Positions 1 through 7,835 of a DNA stretch of 64,000 bases are shown one piece after another (the first letter of the stretch is position 1; the number at the start of each line of letters is the position of its first letter). The position numbers were made by a program, and so were the translations under genes. The notes beneath the pieces are model-generated. The model was given only the letters and a program-made list of their open reading frames with translations, was not told the DNA's origin and did no database searches. The stretch spans positions 56,054 through 120,053 of the forward strand of contig JAQWJE010000033.1 in the NCBI GenBank assembly GCA_029248525.1. Direction: 5' to 3'. This stretch comes from Candidatus Binatia bacterium (GTDB lineage: Bacteria > Desulfobacterota > Binatia > UBA12015).

Positions 1-1
1 T

Positions 2-589
2 GTTGGCAGCACCGGCGAAGAACCTATCTTCGACTACGCGATGGCGATTGCCGAAGCCTACAAGCCCGGAGCTACAGGCAAGGATAACGGGGTCGTTTTT
101 CTCATCGCGACACAGGATCGCAAATTTCAGATCTTGACCGGCTACGGTGTCGAAGGCGCGCTTCCCGACGGCTTCATCGGTGAATTGCGAGACAAGGTCA
201 TCCGCCCCTCATTTCGTGCCGGCGATTATGCGGCAGGTGTCGTGAACGCCTCGGCGATTATGGCCCAACGAATTGCCGAAGATAACGGCGTCAAGCTGAC
301 CGGGGTTCCCAAGATGGCCGCTCGCCGCCAGAAACCCCAAGAGAAAAACTCCATCGTGCGAGTGCTCATCATTCTGGTCTGGGTCGCCTTCATGCGCTTT
401 GGCACCTCTTACCGCAGCATGCTTGGCGGAGCGCTTCTCGGCTCACATCTCGGCCGACGCTCTCACCACGGCGGTTTCGGGAGCGGTTCCGGGGGAGGCT
501 TTGGCGGAGGCTTCGGAGGCGGTGGTGGGGGCTTTGGCGGATTTGGAGGCGGTGGTTTCGGTGGTGGCGGTGGCGGTGGTAGTTGGTAA
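2..589 (+). CDS. TPM-domain (YgcG-type) protein, 5' end outside window
   Basis: The reading frame is open from the first bases of the window, so the N-terminus (including any signal peptide) is missing. The visible part begins inside a TPM domain (formerly DUF477), recognisable from the core DNGVVFLIATQDRK followed by a GYGVEGALPD-type segment. A hydrophobic stretch (VRVLIILVWVAF) follows as the single membrane anchor. The protein ends in a long low-complexity Gly/Phe/Ser tail with runs of GGGF and finally GGSW. This architecture of extracytoplasmic TPM domain, one membrane span and glycine-rich tail is usual in the family. A LemA protein follows 65 bp downstream, and TPM and LemA genes are commonly adjacent. 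The molecular role of TPM proteins is not firmly established; a link to membrane or photosystem protein turnover is known for plant relatives only. Confidence 0.85.
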   Translation, partial: VGSTGEEPIFDYAMAIAEAYKPGATGKDNGVVFLIATQDRKFQILTGYGVEGALPDGFIGELRDKVIRPSFRAGDYAAGVVNASAIMAQRIAEDNGVKLTGVPKMAARRQKPQEKNSIVRVLIILVWVAFMRFGTSYRSMLGGALLGSHLGRRSHHGGFGSGSGGGFGGGFGGGGGGFGGFGGGGFGGGGGGGSW

Positions 590-654
590 TTCTCCCCGAA
601 CACCAGGGAAAGCCTGCGGGAAGCAAAACCTGCGACAGAACAAGAGAGAGTGCG

Positions 655-1221
655 ATGACAACAAGAATCCGAAATTCACCTTTTCTCCCGGCATTTGCCA
701 TCTTGCTGGCGACGATGTTCTCCGGCTGCGGCTACAACACGATGGTGCAGGAGCGCGAGGCGATCGATGCAGCATGGGCGCAGGTCGAGAACCAGCTCCA
801 GCGACGCAACGACTTGATCCCCAATCTGGTCGAAACCACCAAAGGTTACGCTGCGCAGGAAAAGGAAATCTTTACGGCAGTCGCCGATGCACGCTCCAAG
901 CTGATCGGCGCCGGAAGTCGCCCGCAACAAATCGATGCTTCCAACCAACTGACAGGGGCTTTATCGCGGCTTCTGGCTATCTCCGAGGCATACCCTCAGC
1001 TGAAATCGGACGCGCAATTCATTCGGCTTTCGGACGAACTCGCCGGGACCGAGAACCGCATCGCAACCGAGCGACGGCGGTACAACGAAACCGTCCGCAC
1101 CTATAATGTGACGATCAAAAGCTTCCCGACAAATTTCTTTGCCGGCTGTTTCGGCTTCGAAAAGCAGACTTATTTTGAAGTCCCGAAAGCCGCCCAAGCT
1201 GTGCCGGAGGTGAAGTTCTGA
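655..1221 (+). CDS. lemA: LemA family lipoprotein
   Basis: A 188-residue protein of the LemA family, close to the usual family length of about 185-200. The N-terminus is a lipoprotein signal: a basic start, a hydrophobic core and the lipobox FSGC with Cys25, so it is probably lipid-anchored outside the cytoplasmic membrane. The family hallmark around residues 50-65 (VENQLQRRNDLIPNLVET) is clear, followed by long helical segments and the AYPQLKSD motif. I chose the ATG at 655 over the in-frame start at 583 because it is preceded by a purine-rich ribosome site (AAGAGAGAG) and opens directly into the signal peptide. Its stop overlaps the probable start of the next gene. The biochemical function of LemA proteins is not known; pairing with a TPM protein is typical. 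Confidence 0.9.
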   Translation: MTTRIRNSPFLPAFAILLATMFSGCGYNTMVQEREAIDAAWAQVENQLQRRNDLIPNLVETTKGYAAQEKEIFTAVADARSKLIGAGSRPQQIDASNQLTGALSRLLAISEAYPQLKSDAQFIRLSDELAGTENRIATERRRYNETVRTYNVTIKSFPTNFFAGCFGFEKQTYFEVPKAAQAVPEVKF

Positions 1222-2096
1222 ATCATCCAATCGACGAAGGCGTCGCTCAACTCAACGGCCTGAAGTTAGCTTTTCGCACGGAGGGAGAGCGCGCGGGCAA
1301 ACCCCTCGTATTGGTCCGCGGATTGAGCACACAGATGATTGAATGGAGCCAGCCCCTGCTCGACCAGCTGGTTCTGGATGGGCATTATCTGATCCTCTTT
1401 GACAACCGTGATGTCGGTCTCTCCGGCGACTTTGCGAACGTCGCCACCGAGGGGCCCGCCTATTCGATTCGAGATATGGCCGGAGATCTTGTTGGCCTTC
1501 TCGACCATCTTGGAGTTGCATCGGCCCATATCGCAGGAATGTCCATGGGAGGCATGATTGTACAGCATGCCGCCCTGGCGTTCCCCGACCGAGTGCGTTC
1601 GATGACATCCATCATGTCTTCCAGCGGCAAACCCTCTCTTCCCCCTCCTTCGACCGAGGCCATGTTTTACCTCACAGCAGCCCCCGAGGACCCGGAAAAT
1701 CGTGAGCAAGTCCTCGCACTCGGCGTCGAAGGTCGTCTCTGTTTCGATGGCCCCGGCTACCCTGTCGATCCGAAAGTCCACAAGGCCAACCTCAAGCAAG
1801 CCATGGACCGGGCCTACCGCCCCGATGGTGTCGCACGCCAGCTCGCAGCAATCGCCGCCGATACGGATCGATGCGAACAACTGGCCAGAATCCGTGTACC
1901 GACAATGGTGATCCATGGAACCGATGATTCCCTGATCCCCCTGGCGCACGGCCTCGATACAGCAAAATCAATCCCGAATGCACGCATGGAGGTCGTCGAG
2001 GGAATGGGCCACGCCCTGCCCGACAGCCTGGCCCCCTTGATCGCCGAGCTGATTCGTTCGCATACCGGAGACGTCGAGAGCCGAACAGCCTCTTAG
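1218..2096 (+). CDS. alpha/beta hydrolase with probable CTG start
   Basis: Cytoplasmic alpha/beta hydrolase of about 292 residues. Visible landmarks are the oxyanion-strand region (LVRGLSTQMIEW), the DNRDVGLS signature, the nucleophile elbow GMSMGG (Ser109 from the start used here), the acid in HGTDD and the catalytic His in GMGHA. These match the large esterase/lipase-like group annotated as alpha/beta fold hydrolase; the substrate cannot be told. The first ATG/GTG/TTG codon in this frame is TTG 1311, which would remove the first strand of the fold. Homologous-looking sequence (LNGLKLAFRTEGE) continues upstream to a CTG at 1218 that overlaps the LemA stop (CTGA) and has GGAGG seven bases before it. 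I therefore infer a CTG start coupled to lemA; a sequencing error hiding a better start is the alternative. Confidence 0.8.
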   Translation: MNHPIDEGVAQLNGLKLAFRTEGERAGKPLVLVRGLSTQMIEWSQPLLDQLVLDGHYLILFDNRDVGLSGDFANVATEGPAYSIRDMAGDLVGLLDHLGVASAHIAGMSMGGMIVQHAALAFPDRVRSMTSIMSSSGKPSLPPPSTEAMFYLTAAPEDPENREQVLALGVEGRLCFDGPGYPVDPKVHKANLKQAMDRAYRPDGVARQLAAIAADTDRCEQLARIRVPTMVIHGTDDSLIPLAHGLDTAKSIPNARMEVVEGMGHALPDSLAPLIAELIRSHTGDVESRTAS

Positions 2097-2143
2097 TCGC
2101 TCGCAGTTTCCTGCAAAATTCGGGGGGATCTTTTTGCGTTCGC

Positions 2144-2734
2144 TCAACTCTCGGAATGATCTCGAGTGCCAATCTTGCGGGCGGGTGCGCCGGCCACGAT
2201 CGAATAGGGCTCGGTCGAGGCCGTGACCACGGAACCCGCACCGACTACCGTCCCCTGAGCCAGTGAAACGCCTGGCGTGACCACCGCATTCGCTCCGATC
2301 CAGCAATCGTCGCCGATCTCGATTTTCGCCTTGCGGTGGCCTTGTTCGATGATTGGCAACGTTGTGCTCAGGTCCCATCGGTGCTGCGAACTTACGACAA
2401 CGACATTCGGTCCGAACAAGACGTTATCGCCGATGACCAGTCCCCCTCGGCCATCGAAGGTACACCCTGTATTGATATGGTGATTTCGCCCCATCGAGAT
2501 TCCGTAACTATGGATGAACTGGATTCCTCGCATCATGTAGCCAAAGCCACCGAGGCGCTGAAAAAGAACTTTGTAAAACAGGTAACGAAGAATGAATCCC
2601 AGCAAACTGGGGATCGGCCGCAGCAAAGACCCGAGCCATTCCTCGGCGTAGACCGTGACCACCTGACGCGGGGTCATGCTCCCGAGCAGCCTCTGAAACT
2701 GCCCGACCACCGTCGGCTTGTGCGGGCTTGTCAT
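2144..2734 (-). CDS. hexapeptide-repeat acyltransferase
   Basis: A 196-residue transferase with a left-handed beta-helix C-terminal half. Hexapeptide repeats of the [IV]GxNxx type run from about residue 75 to 180 (INTGCTFDGRGGLVIGDN, then IGDDCWIGANAVVTPG and VVGAGSVVTAS), ending with the typical SIVAGAPARKIG. The central His of SSQHRWD resembles the catalytic His of maltose/galactoside O-acetyltransferases. The N-terminal 70 residues carry amphipathic or membrane-associated helices (LLGFILRYLFYKVLF). Its ATG overlaps the stop of the methyltransferase gene (TGATG), so both are co-translated, which suggests modification of a glycan or lipid. Likely donor is acetyl-CoA; the acceptor is unknown. 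Confidence 0.85.
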   Translation of the reverse strand: MTSPHKPTVVGQFQRLLGSMTPRQVVTVYAEEWLGSLLRPIPSLLGFILRYLFYKVLFQRLGGFGYMMRGIQFIHSYGISMGRNHHINTGCTFDGRGGLVIGDNVLFGPNVVVVSSQHRWDLSTTLPIIEQGHRKAKIEIGDDCWIGANAVVTPGVSLAQGTVVGAGSVVTASTEPYSIVAGAPARKIGTRDHSES

Positions 2735-3606
2735 CAGCGGGCTCGCCTTGCGGTGACCAGGATCTCGCCGATCGGAAGAGGCCAGGCGTAACCGGCAAGT
2801 CGGCGAGGAAGAATCCGTGCGAGGCCACCCACGACCGGGGCCATCGCCGGCAGAAAGTGTCCCAATTGCTCGGCAGCGTAATCCATCGTCAAAGGCTTGT
2901 AGGACGGCTGAATCGAAATTTCCTCAAGTGAGGTCTCGGCCAAGAGGCGTCCGATCGTCGCCGGGGTGAAATAATGGATATGGTCCGGCGGCGCGTAGAA
3001 GAACCAACGGGGCCCCAGAATTCGTGCAGCAAAACTGGCGATATTCGGCACGGTGATCGCCATCAAGCCGCCTGGTTGCAGCCACTCGCTCATGCGGCGC
3101 ACGAAAGGAACTGGATCGACCAAATGCTCGACCAGATCGAATGCCGTCACAACCGCGTAGTCCTTGTCTGGTTGGAAATCTTCGACGGCCGATCGGTGGA
3201 CACGAAGCCCACGCGATTGCGCTTGCGCGACGGCCACGCGAGAAATCTCCAAACCTTCCGCATCGAGACCAACGGCGGAGGCTTCCGCAACAAATGCCCC
3301 GGTCGACGCGCCCACATCCAACCATGCCCCCGCGGGTGCTTGCGGCTGCACCATCGAGAATCGACTTGCAGCAATGCCTTGTCGGACTTCATGCGCCGAG
3401 GCAAAAGCCGCATATTCGCCGTCTGCGTAGCTCTCATCATGATTGGACTCGACCTCTGATGCGGTCGGCATCGGATCGATAGTGACGAGGCCACAATTGG
3501 CACAACGAAGAAAATCCCAGCCCTGCTTGGCAAAGAGCTTCTCGTCCTGAAGCTCCGCGCAAAGTTTGCAGGTCGCCGAGCCGACCGGAGTTTCGGAACA
3601 AAGCAT
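2734..3606 (-). CDS. class I SAM-dependent methyltransferase with Cys-rich N-terminus
   Basis: About 290 residues. The N-terminus has two CxxC pairs (Cys13/16 and Cys35/38), a small zinc-ribbon-like head found in methyltransferases that modify sugar nucleotides or polysaccharide ends. The Rossmann core follows: SAM motif I is WLDVGASTGAF, motif II lies around GLDAEGLEIS and the post-I acidic region is VTAFDLVEHLVDP. A C-terminal region (FFYAPPDHIHYFT) is typical of this C-methyltransferase-like group. I chose the ATG at 3606, which has AAGG eight bases upstream, over a GTG at 3642 with no ribosome site. It overlaps the acyltransferase gene by one base. A role in surface glycan modification is inferred from context only. 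Confidence 0.85.
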   Translation of the reverse strand: MLCSETPVGSATCKLCAELQDEKLFAKQGWDFLRCANCGLVTIDPMPTASEVESNHDESYADGEYAAFASAHEVRQGIAASRFSMVQPQAPAGAWLDVGASTGAFVAEASAVGLDAEGLEISRVAVAQAQSRGLRVHRSAVEDFQPDKDYAVVTAFDLVEHLVDPVPFVRRMSEWLQPGGLMAITVPNIASFAARILGPRWFFYAPPDHIHYFTPATIGRLLAETSLEEISIQPSYKPLTMDYAAEQLGHFLPAMAPVVGGLARILPRRLAGYAWPLPIGEILVTARRAR

Positions 3607-3743
3607 CGGCAGCACCTTACCCGCGTTTCTCCGAGAAATCACTGCGAATTCTTTCAGAATCCCAAAACTTGATCGCCCCGGTCAAAATTCAGTCACCAAC
3701 GTCGCTCCCACCCGGAGGGCGGACGGATCCGCCCCACAGGGAT

Positions 3744-4967
3744 TCAACTATAGCGAATCGGCTTCCCTTTGGATTTCCCATGGTGCGCTACCGCATCGCG
3801 GAGGTCGGCCAGAAAGGGTTCGATGATCTTCTCATGCTCGGGGGAGACCATCATATGAAGCGCATCCGGGTCTTTTTGCCGATCCAAATGCCAACCTCGT
3901 TCATCCATGACGTCTCCAATCGCCATGATATCGAACACATCAGAGCGGAAGGCTTGGATACTGACCGGAGGGTCACCGACCATCGATAATTCGTCGATCG
4001 CCTCGATACCCGCGCGTAGTGCCTGCGCATTTCGGAGAGTTTTCCCCGCGAGGCGCATATACCCCTCCTCGCCCAGATAGTTCATGACCGCCCAAGCGGC
4101 CGCGATGGGTGCCGCAGGTCGCGCGCCGGCAAGTGCCGGCGAGCCGTAGAGCCCGCCAGGCCATTGATCAAACAAGAATATCTGGTGTCGCAACATGGAT
4201 TTGTCACGATGCGAGATCACCGAAGCTCCCTTGGTCGAAAACCCGTATTTATGGACATCCGCCGAGATCGTGGTCACTCCCTCGACTCGAAAATCCCAGG
4301 GCGGCACGTCATGGCCGAGTTTCTCCAAAAACGGCAGCAGAAACCCCCCGACGCAGGCATCCGTATGAAAAGAAGCATCCGCATCCATTGCGATAGCTGC
4401 GAGCTCCGGAATCGGATCGATCATCCCGTGCGGATAGTTCGGGGCCGACCCCACGATCAGGATTGTCCGCGGCGAGACCAACCCACGAACGGCCTCGACA
4501 TCGACCCGCAGATCTTCGGCCAAAGGTGCTTGTCGGAGTTGCACGCCAAGATACTCGGCCGCCTTGGCGAATGCCGGATGCGCCGACACCGGGGTGATCA
4601 TCTCCGGATCCTCTACCCCTCGCTCCTCCCGCGCGCGATTCCTCGCGGCCTTCACCGACATGAGGATACTTTCAGTCCCCCCCGAAGTCAGAGTGCCCCC
4701 TGCCTCTTCCGGAGCGTGGAGAAGATCACGTGTCATCCCGCAAATCTCCTTCTCCATATTCGCCAGACTGGGGAAGCGAAATGGATTCAAAGCATTCTCG
4801 TAGACATAGAGTTCATTGGCCGCGCGGAGAACGGCATCCACATCTTCACCTGCCGGGTAGACAAGACTCCAGGTTCGGCCGCCCCGCCAATCCGCATCTT
4901 CGCGCTTGCGCGCCCGCATGCGATCGAAAATTTCCTCTGGATCAGAGCCCTGTATCGGTAACTTCAT
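3744..4967 (-). CDS. PLP-dependent decarboxylase, sphingosine-1-phosphate lyase-like
   Basis: A 407-residue fold-type I PLP enzyme of the group II decarboxylase superfamily. SGGTES (residues 95-100) binds the cofactor phosphate, Asp203 in HTDACVGG pairs with the pyridine nitrogen, and Lys240 in SADVHKYG is the Schiff-base lysine. The spacing and the motifs NPFRFPS, HTDACVGGF and DQWPGGLYGSP resemble the sphingosine-1-phosphate lyase branch more than glutamate or aromatic amino acid decarboxylases. No membrane anchor is seen, so the enzyme is soluble. If the assignment holds it would cleave a phosphorylated long-chain base into an aldehyde and phosphoethanolamine. A tyrosine/aspartate decarboxylase activity remains possible. 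It is divergent from the M20 peptidase gene with about 100 bp between them. Confidence 0.8.
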   Translation of the reverse strand: MKLPIQGSDPEEIFDRMRARKREDADWRGGRTWSLVYPAGEDVDAVLRAANELYVYENALNPFRFPSLANMEKEICGMTRDLLHAPEEAGGTLTSGGTESILMSVKAARNRAREERGVEDPEMITPVSAHPAFAKAAEYLGVQLRQAPLAEDLRVDVEAVRGLVSPRTILIVGSAPNYPHGMIDPIPELAAIAMDADASFHTDACVGGFLLPFLEKLGHDVPPWDFRVEGVTTISADVHKYGFSTKGASVISHRDKSMLRHQIFLFDQWPGGLYGSPALAGARPAAPIAAAWAVMNYLGEEGYMRLAGKTLRNAQALRAGIEAIDELSMVGDPPVSIQAFRSDVFDIMAIGDVMDERGWHLDRQKDPDALHMMVSPEHEKIIEPFLADLRDAVAHHGKSKGKPIRYS

Positions 4968-5068
4968 TTTCTACTCCTTGGTCAGAATGCCCGGCACGAA
5001 TCTTCTGGAGATTATAGCCATGCTCGGCCGCCTCGAAAAAGGATCTCGAACCCGGTAGTTTCGAAAGC

Positions 5069-6466
5069 ATGCGACTCATACCCTTTCTGCTCGCCTTGTC
5101 CCTCTCTTTCGCTCGACCTGCCGTGGCTGCTCCTGACTTCGCGGCTGCCGGGCTCACGGTGCGGGAACTACTGGGAGAACTCGTGGCCGCGGATACCACC
5201 AACCCGCCCGGCAATGAGGCCCGGATCGCAAGAATCGGGGAAAATCGACTCCTGGCGGCCGGGATCCCCGCGCGGCGGACAGAATTTGCCCCGGGGCGCG
5301 AAAATCTCGTCGCGCGACTCAAGGGAAATGGATCGGAAGAGCCCCTCCTGCTGATTGCCCATATCGATGTCGTAGGTGCCCGAGCCGAGGCCTGGGCGAC
5401 CTCACCCCACGAAATGGTAGAAAAAGACGGATACCTCTATGGGCGCGGCGTTGCCGACGATCTGGGGATGGCCGCTGTCGAACTGGTGGTCCTCGAACTT
5501 CTGAAGACCAATCAGGTCAAACTGCGACGGGACGTGATCATGGCCTGGACCGGCGATGAAGAAAGCGGTGGCGCCGGCATTCAATGGCTTTTCAAAAACG
5601 AGCCGGACAGTATCCGTGCCGCCGGCGCCCTTAACGAAGGAGGTGGCCTGCGCCTCAACACAGCCGGCGTGCCGGCTCGAATCGATCTCCAAACCGCCGA
5701 GAAAATCTACGAAGATTTCACCCTCACCGTCGAGGGACCCTCGGGGCATTCCTCGGTGCCTTTGCCGGAGAATGCGATCTATCGGTTGGCTCGCGCACTG
5801 GTTCGCCTCGAGGCACATTCCTTCCCGCCACAGCTGTTGCCGGTGACGCGCGCCTGGCTTCAGGCCCGCGCATCGATTGAGGATGCCCCGACGGCCACGG
5901 CGATGCGAACGCTGGCAGAAGCCGAAGGTACCTTACCTCAGGAACCTCTGGATATGCTGATGAGCGATCCGCTCATCGCAGCGAGCCTGCAAACGACCTG
6001 CGTCGCGACCCTCCTGCAGGCTGGCAGTCGCGTCAATGCACTACCCGGACAGGCGTCGGCCAACCTCAACTGCCGTATCCTCCCCGATAGCTCACCCACC
6101 GCTGTACAGCAGGAACTGACCGCCGTGATCGATGACCCGAAAGTGAAGATCGAGGCGACTGGCAACTTCGGTTCCGGAGCCCCCTCACCCTTGGCCGGAG
6201 AGATTCCGGAAGCGATTATCCGCGTCAGCAAGGCCACCTGGCCTGACATCCAACTGGTTCCTTTCATGTCGCGCGGTGCGACCGACTCGCGCTTTCTTCG
6301 CGCAGCCGGGATTCCGTCCTACGGAATCAGTCCAATTCTGATCTCCGATGAAGATGGTAGCCGGATGCACGGCGTCGATGAGCGAATCCCGGCAAAAAGC
6401 CTCCAGCCAGCGGTGGAATTCCTGTACGCTCTGGTCGTTGATCTCGCCGGAGCGAAGGAGCCCTAG
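5069..6466 (+). CDS. exported M20/M28-type zinc peptidase
   Basis: A 465-residue peptidase with a Sec signal peptide (residues 1-21, ending AVAAP). The M20 di-zinc site is complete: His98 and Asp100 in AHIDVV, Asp130 in GRGVADD, Glu164/Glu165 in TGDEESGG, and a late His in the SRMHGVDERIP segment. The lid/dimerisation domain lies at about residues 225-350. The family includes carboxypeptidase G2 and aminoacyl peptidases; the long LYGRGVADDLG and DEESGGAGIQWLF pattern is that of M20/M25/M40 exopeptidases. It probably trims peptides in the periplasm. It stands alone, convergent with the glycosyltransferase gene 10 bp downstream. Confidence 0.9.
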   Translation: MRLIPFLLALSLSFARPAVAAPDFAAAGLTVRELLGELVAADTTNPPGNEARIARIGENRLLAAGIPARRTEFAPGRENLVARLKGNGSEEPLLLIAHIDVVGARAEAWATSPHEMVEKDGYLYGRGVADDLGMAAVELVVLELLKTNQVKLRRDVIMAWTGDEESGGAGIQWLFKNEPDSIRAAGALNEGGGLRLNTAGVPARIDLQTAEKIYEDFTLTVEGPSGHSSVPLPENAIYRLARALVRLEAHSFPPQLLPVTRAWLQARASIEDAPTATAMRTLAEAEGTLPQEPLDMLMSDPLIAASLQTTCVATLLQAGSRVNALPGQASANLNCRILPDSSPTAVQQELTAVIDDPKVKIEATGNFGSGAPSPLAGEIPEAIIRVSKATWPDIQLVPFMSRGATDSRFLRAAGIPSYGISPILISDEDGSRMHGVDERIPAKSLQPAVEFLYALVVDLAGAKEP

Positions 6467-6476
6467 GCCCCTATTT

Positions 6477-7790
6477 TCAGGCTCTCGCCCGGAAGCGCGG
6501 TGCCCCTTGCCGGCCCCCCGGTCGACGCGCCTCGATCGCTCCACTCTCGTCGAGAAGGGCTCGATATTGCTCCAAAGTCCCTTTGGCTGAATGTTCCCAG
6601 GTCCAACGTTCCAACACGCGACGACGGCCGGCATGACGGATTTTCTCACGCAACTCGGGTTGGTCCATAGCAACACCGATTCGCTCCGCGAGCGCCAGGC
6701 TATTTCCCGGCTCGACCAGAAGAGCGGTCTCACCATCGGGGCCAACCACTTCGGGCAACGCGCCACCGGTAGTCGCCACCAGGGGCACCCCACAGCACAT
6801 CAACTCTACAGCGGGCAGAGAGAACCCTTCGTAAAGCGAAGGGACGACACCCACCTCTGCTTCATTGAAAATTTCGATGAGGCGCTCGTCACTGACCCCT
6901 TTGATGAAAGTGACAGCATCCTGAATTCCCAGCTTCTCGATCGTGCGAGCCGCGGGACCGTCCGGCCTCAACTTGCCGATCACCACGAGGTCAACATCGC
7001 GGTCACGGCGCAACATTGCCAAGGCTTCCAGCAGGAACTTCAGCCCCTTCATCGCGGCATCAGCACTCGCGGTTGTCACCAGGCGACCCTTTTTCGGGGC
7101 TATATTCGGCAACGGTCGAAACAACTCCTGATCCACACCGACCGGAACCACATGCATCCGATCCATGGGAATCTTGTGGTCGCGATGGATATCGGCAAGC
7201 GAATTCTCCGAGACGGTGACCAGGCGCGAGATATCTCGAGCAACTCTCGTCTGCATATCCGTAAACGAGTACCAGCGGTCTTTGAAAAATCGCTCACGCC
7301 AGTTGCTCGCAGCCTCCCATTCCAGGCGACGGTCGACGGTGGTCGGGTGGTGAATCGTCCCAAGCACCGGGAGGCCGGCCCGCTGGAGGCCCAGCAGCCC
7401 CGAACCCAAAGATTGATTATCCTGCGCCAGATCGAATTCATTGATTCGAGGAATCAGGGCCTGACGAGCGCGCACACTGAAAGCCAGAGGCTCCGGAAAT
7501 TGTCCGGTCAGGAACTTTCCGAACTCTACCCAGTCCCCCCAGGACTTCATCTGATGCGGTCGGGGCAGGCGCAGAGGGTGCTTTTCATTATAAAAGTCGA
7601 GGCTGGGCAATGCGTGCAGGGGCACACGCGGGTCAGTCTCCGGCCATTCCGGGCCAGAAAAAACCTCGACCGAGTGACCGAGATCCGTCATCGCACGCGT
7701 GAGCTGCCGGGTATAAACCCCCTGCCCGCCAACCGTTTTCTTGCCCCGATAGGTCAGAAAGGCAATGCGCAGGGGAAGATCCGTATCCAT
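6477..7790 (-). CDS. GT4 family glycosyltransferase
   Basis: A 437-residue GT-B glycosyltransferase. The N-terminal domain opens with IAFLTYRGKKTVGGQGVYTRQL, the glycine-rich acceptor loop of GT4 enzymes. The C-terminal Rossmann domain contains the nucleotide-sugar site with the EX7E motif in YEGFSLPAVELMCCGVPLVAT (by the family pattern, first Glu at EGFS, second at VELM). It would transfer a sugar from a nucleotide donor to a lipid or glycan acceptor on the cytoplasmic face. The start is the ATG at 7790. The next gene on the same strand, a membrane-anchored DJ-1-like protein, lies 45 bp upstream. Specific donor and product cannot be read from sequence. Confidence 0.9.
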   Translation of the reverse strand: MDTDLPLRIAFLTYRGKKTVGGQGVYTRQLTRAMTDLGHSVEVFSGPEWPETDPRVPLHALPSLDFYNEKHPLRLPRPHQMKSWGDWVEFGKFLTGQFPEPLAFSVRARQALIPRINEFDLAQDNQSLGSGLLGLQRAGLPVLGTIHHPTTVDRRLEWEAASNWRERFFKDRWYSFTDMQTRVARDISRLVTVSENSLADIHRDHKIPMDRMHVVPVGVDQELFRPLPNIAPKKGRLVTTASADAAMKGLKFLLEALAMLRRDRDVDLVVIGKLRPDGPAARTIEKLGIQDAVTFIKGVSDERLIEIFNEAEVGVVPSLYEGFSLPAVELMCCGVPLVATTGGALPEVVGPDGETALLVEPGNSLALAERIGVAMDQPELREKIRHAGRRRVLERWTWEHSAKGTLEQYRALLDESGAIEARRPGGRQGAPRFRARA

Positions 7791-7835
7791 TCTCTGACTG
7801 TCGGGGTTAGCGAGGCTGCGGGCAACCCCGCGACC

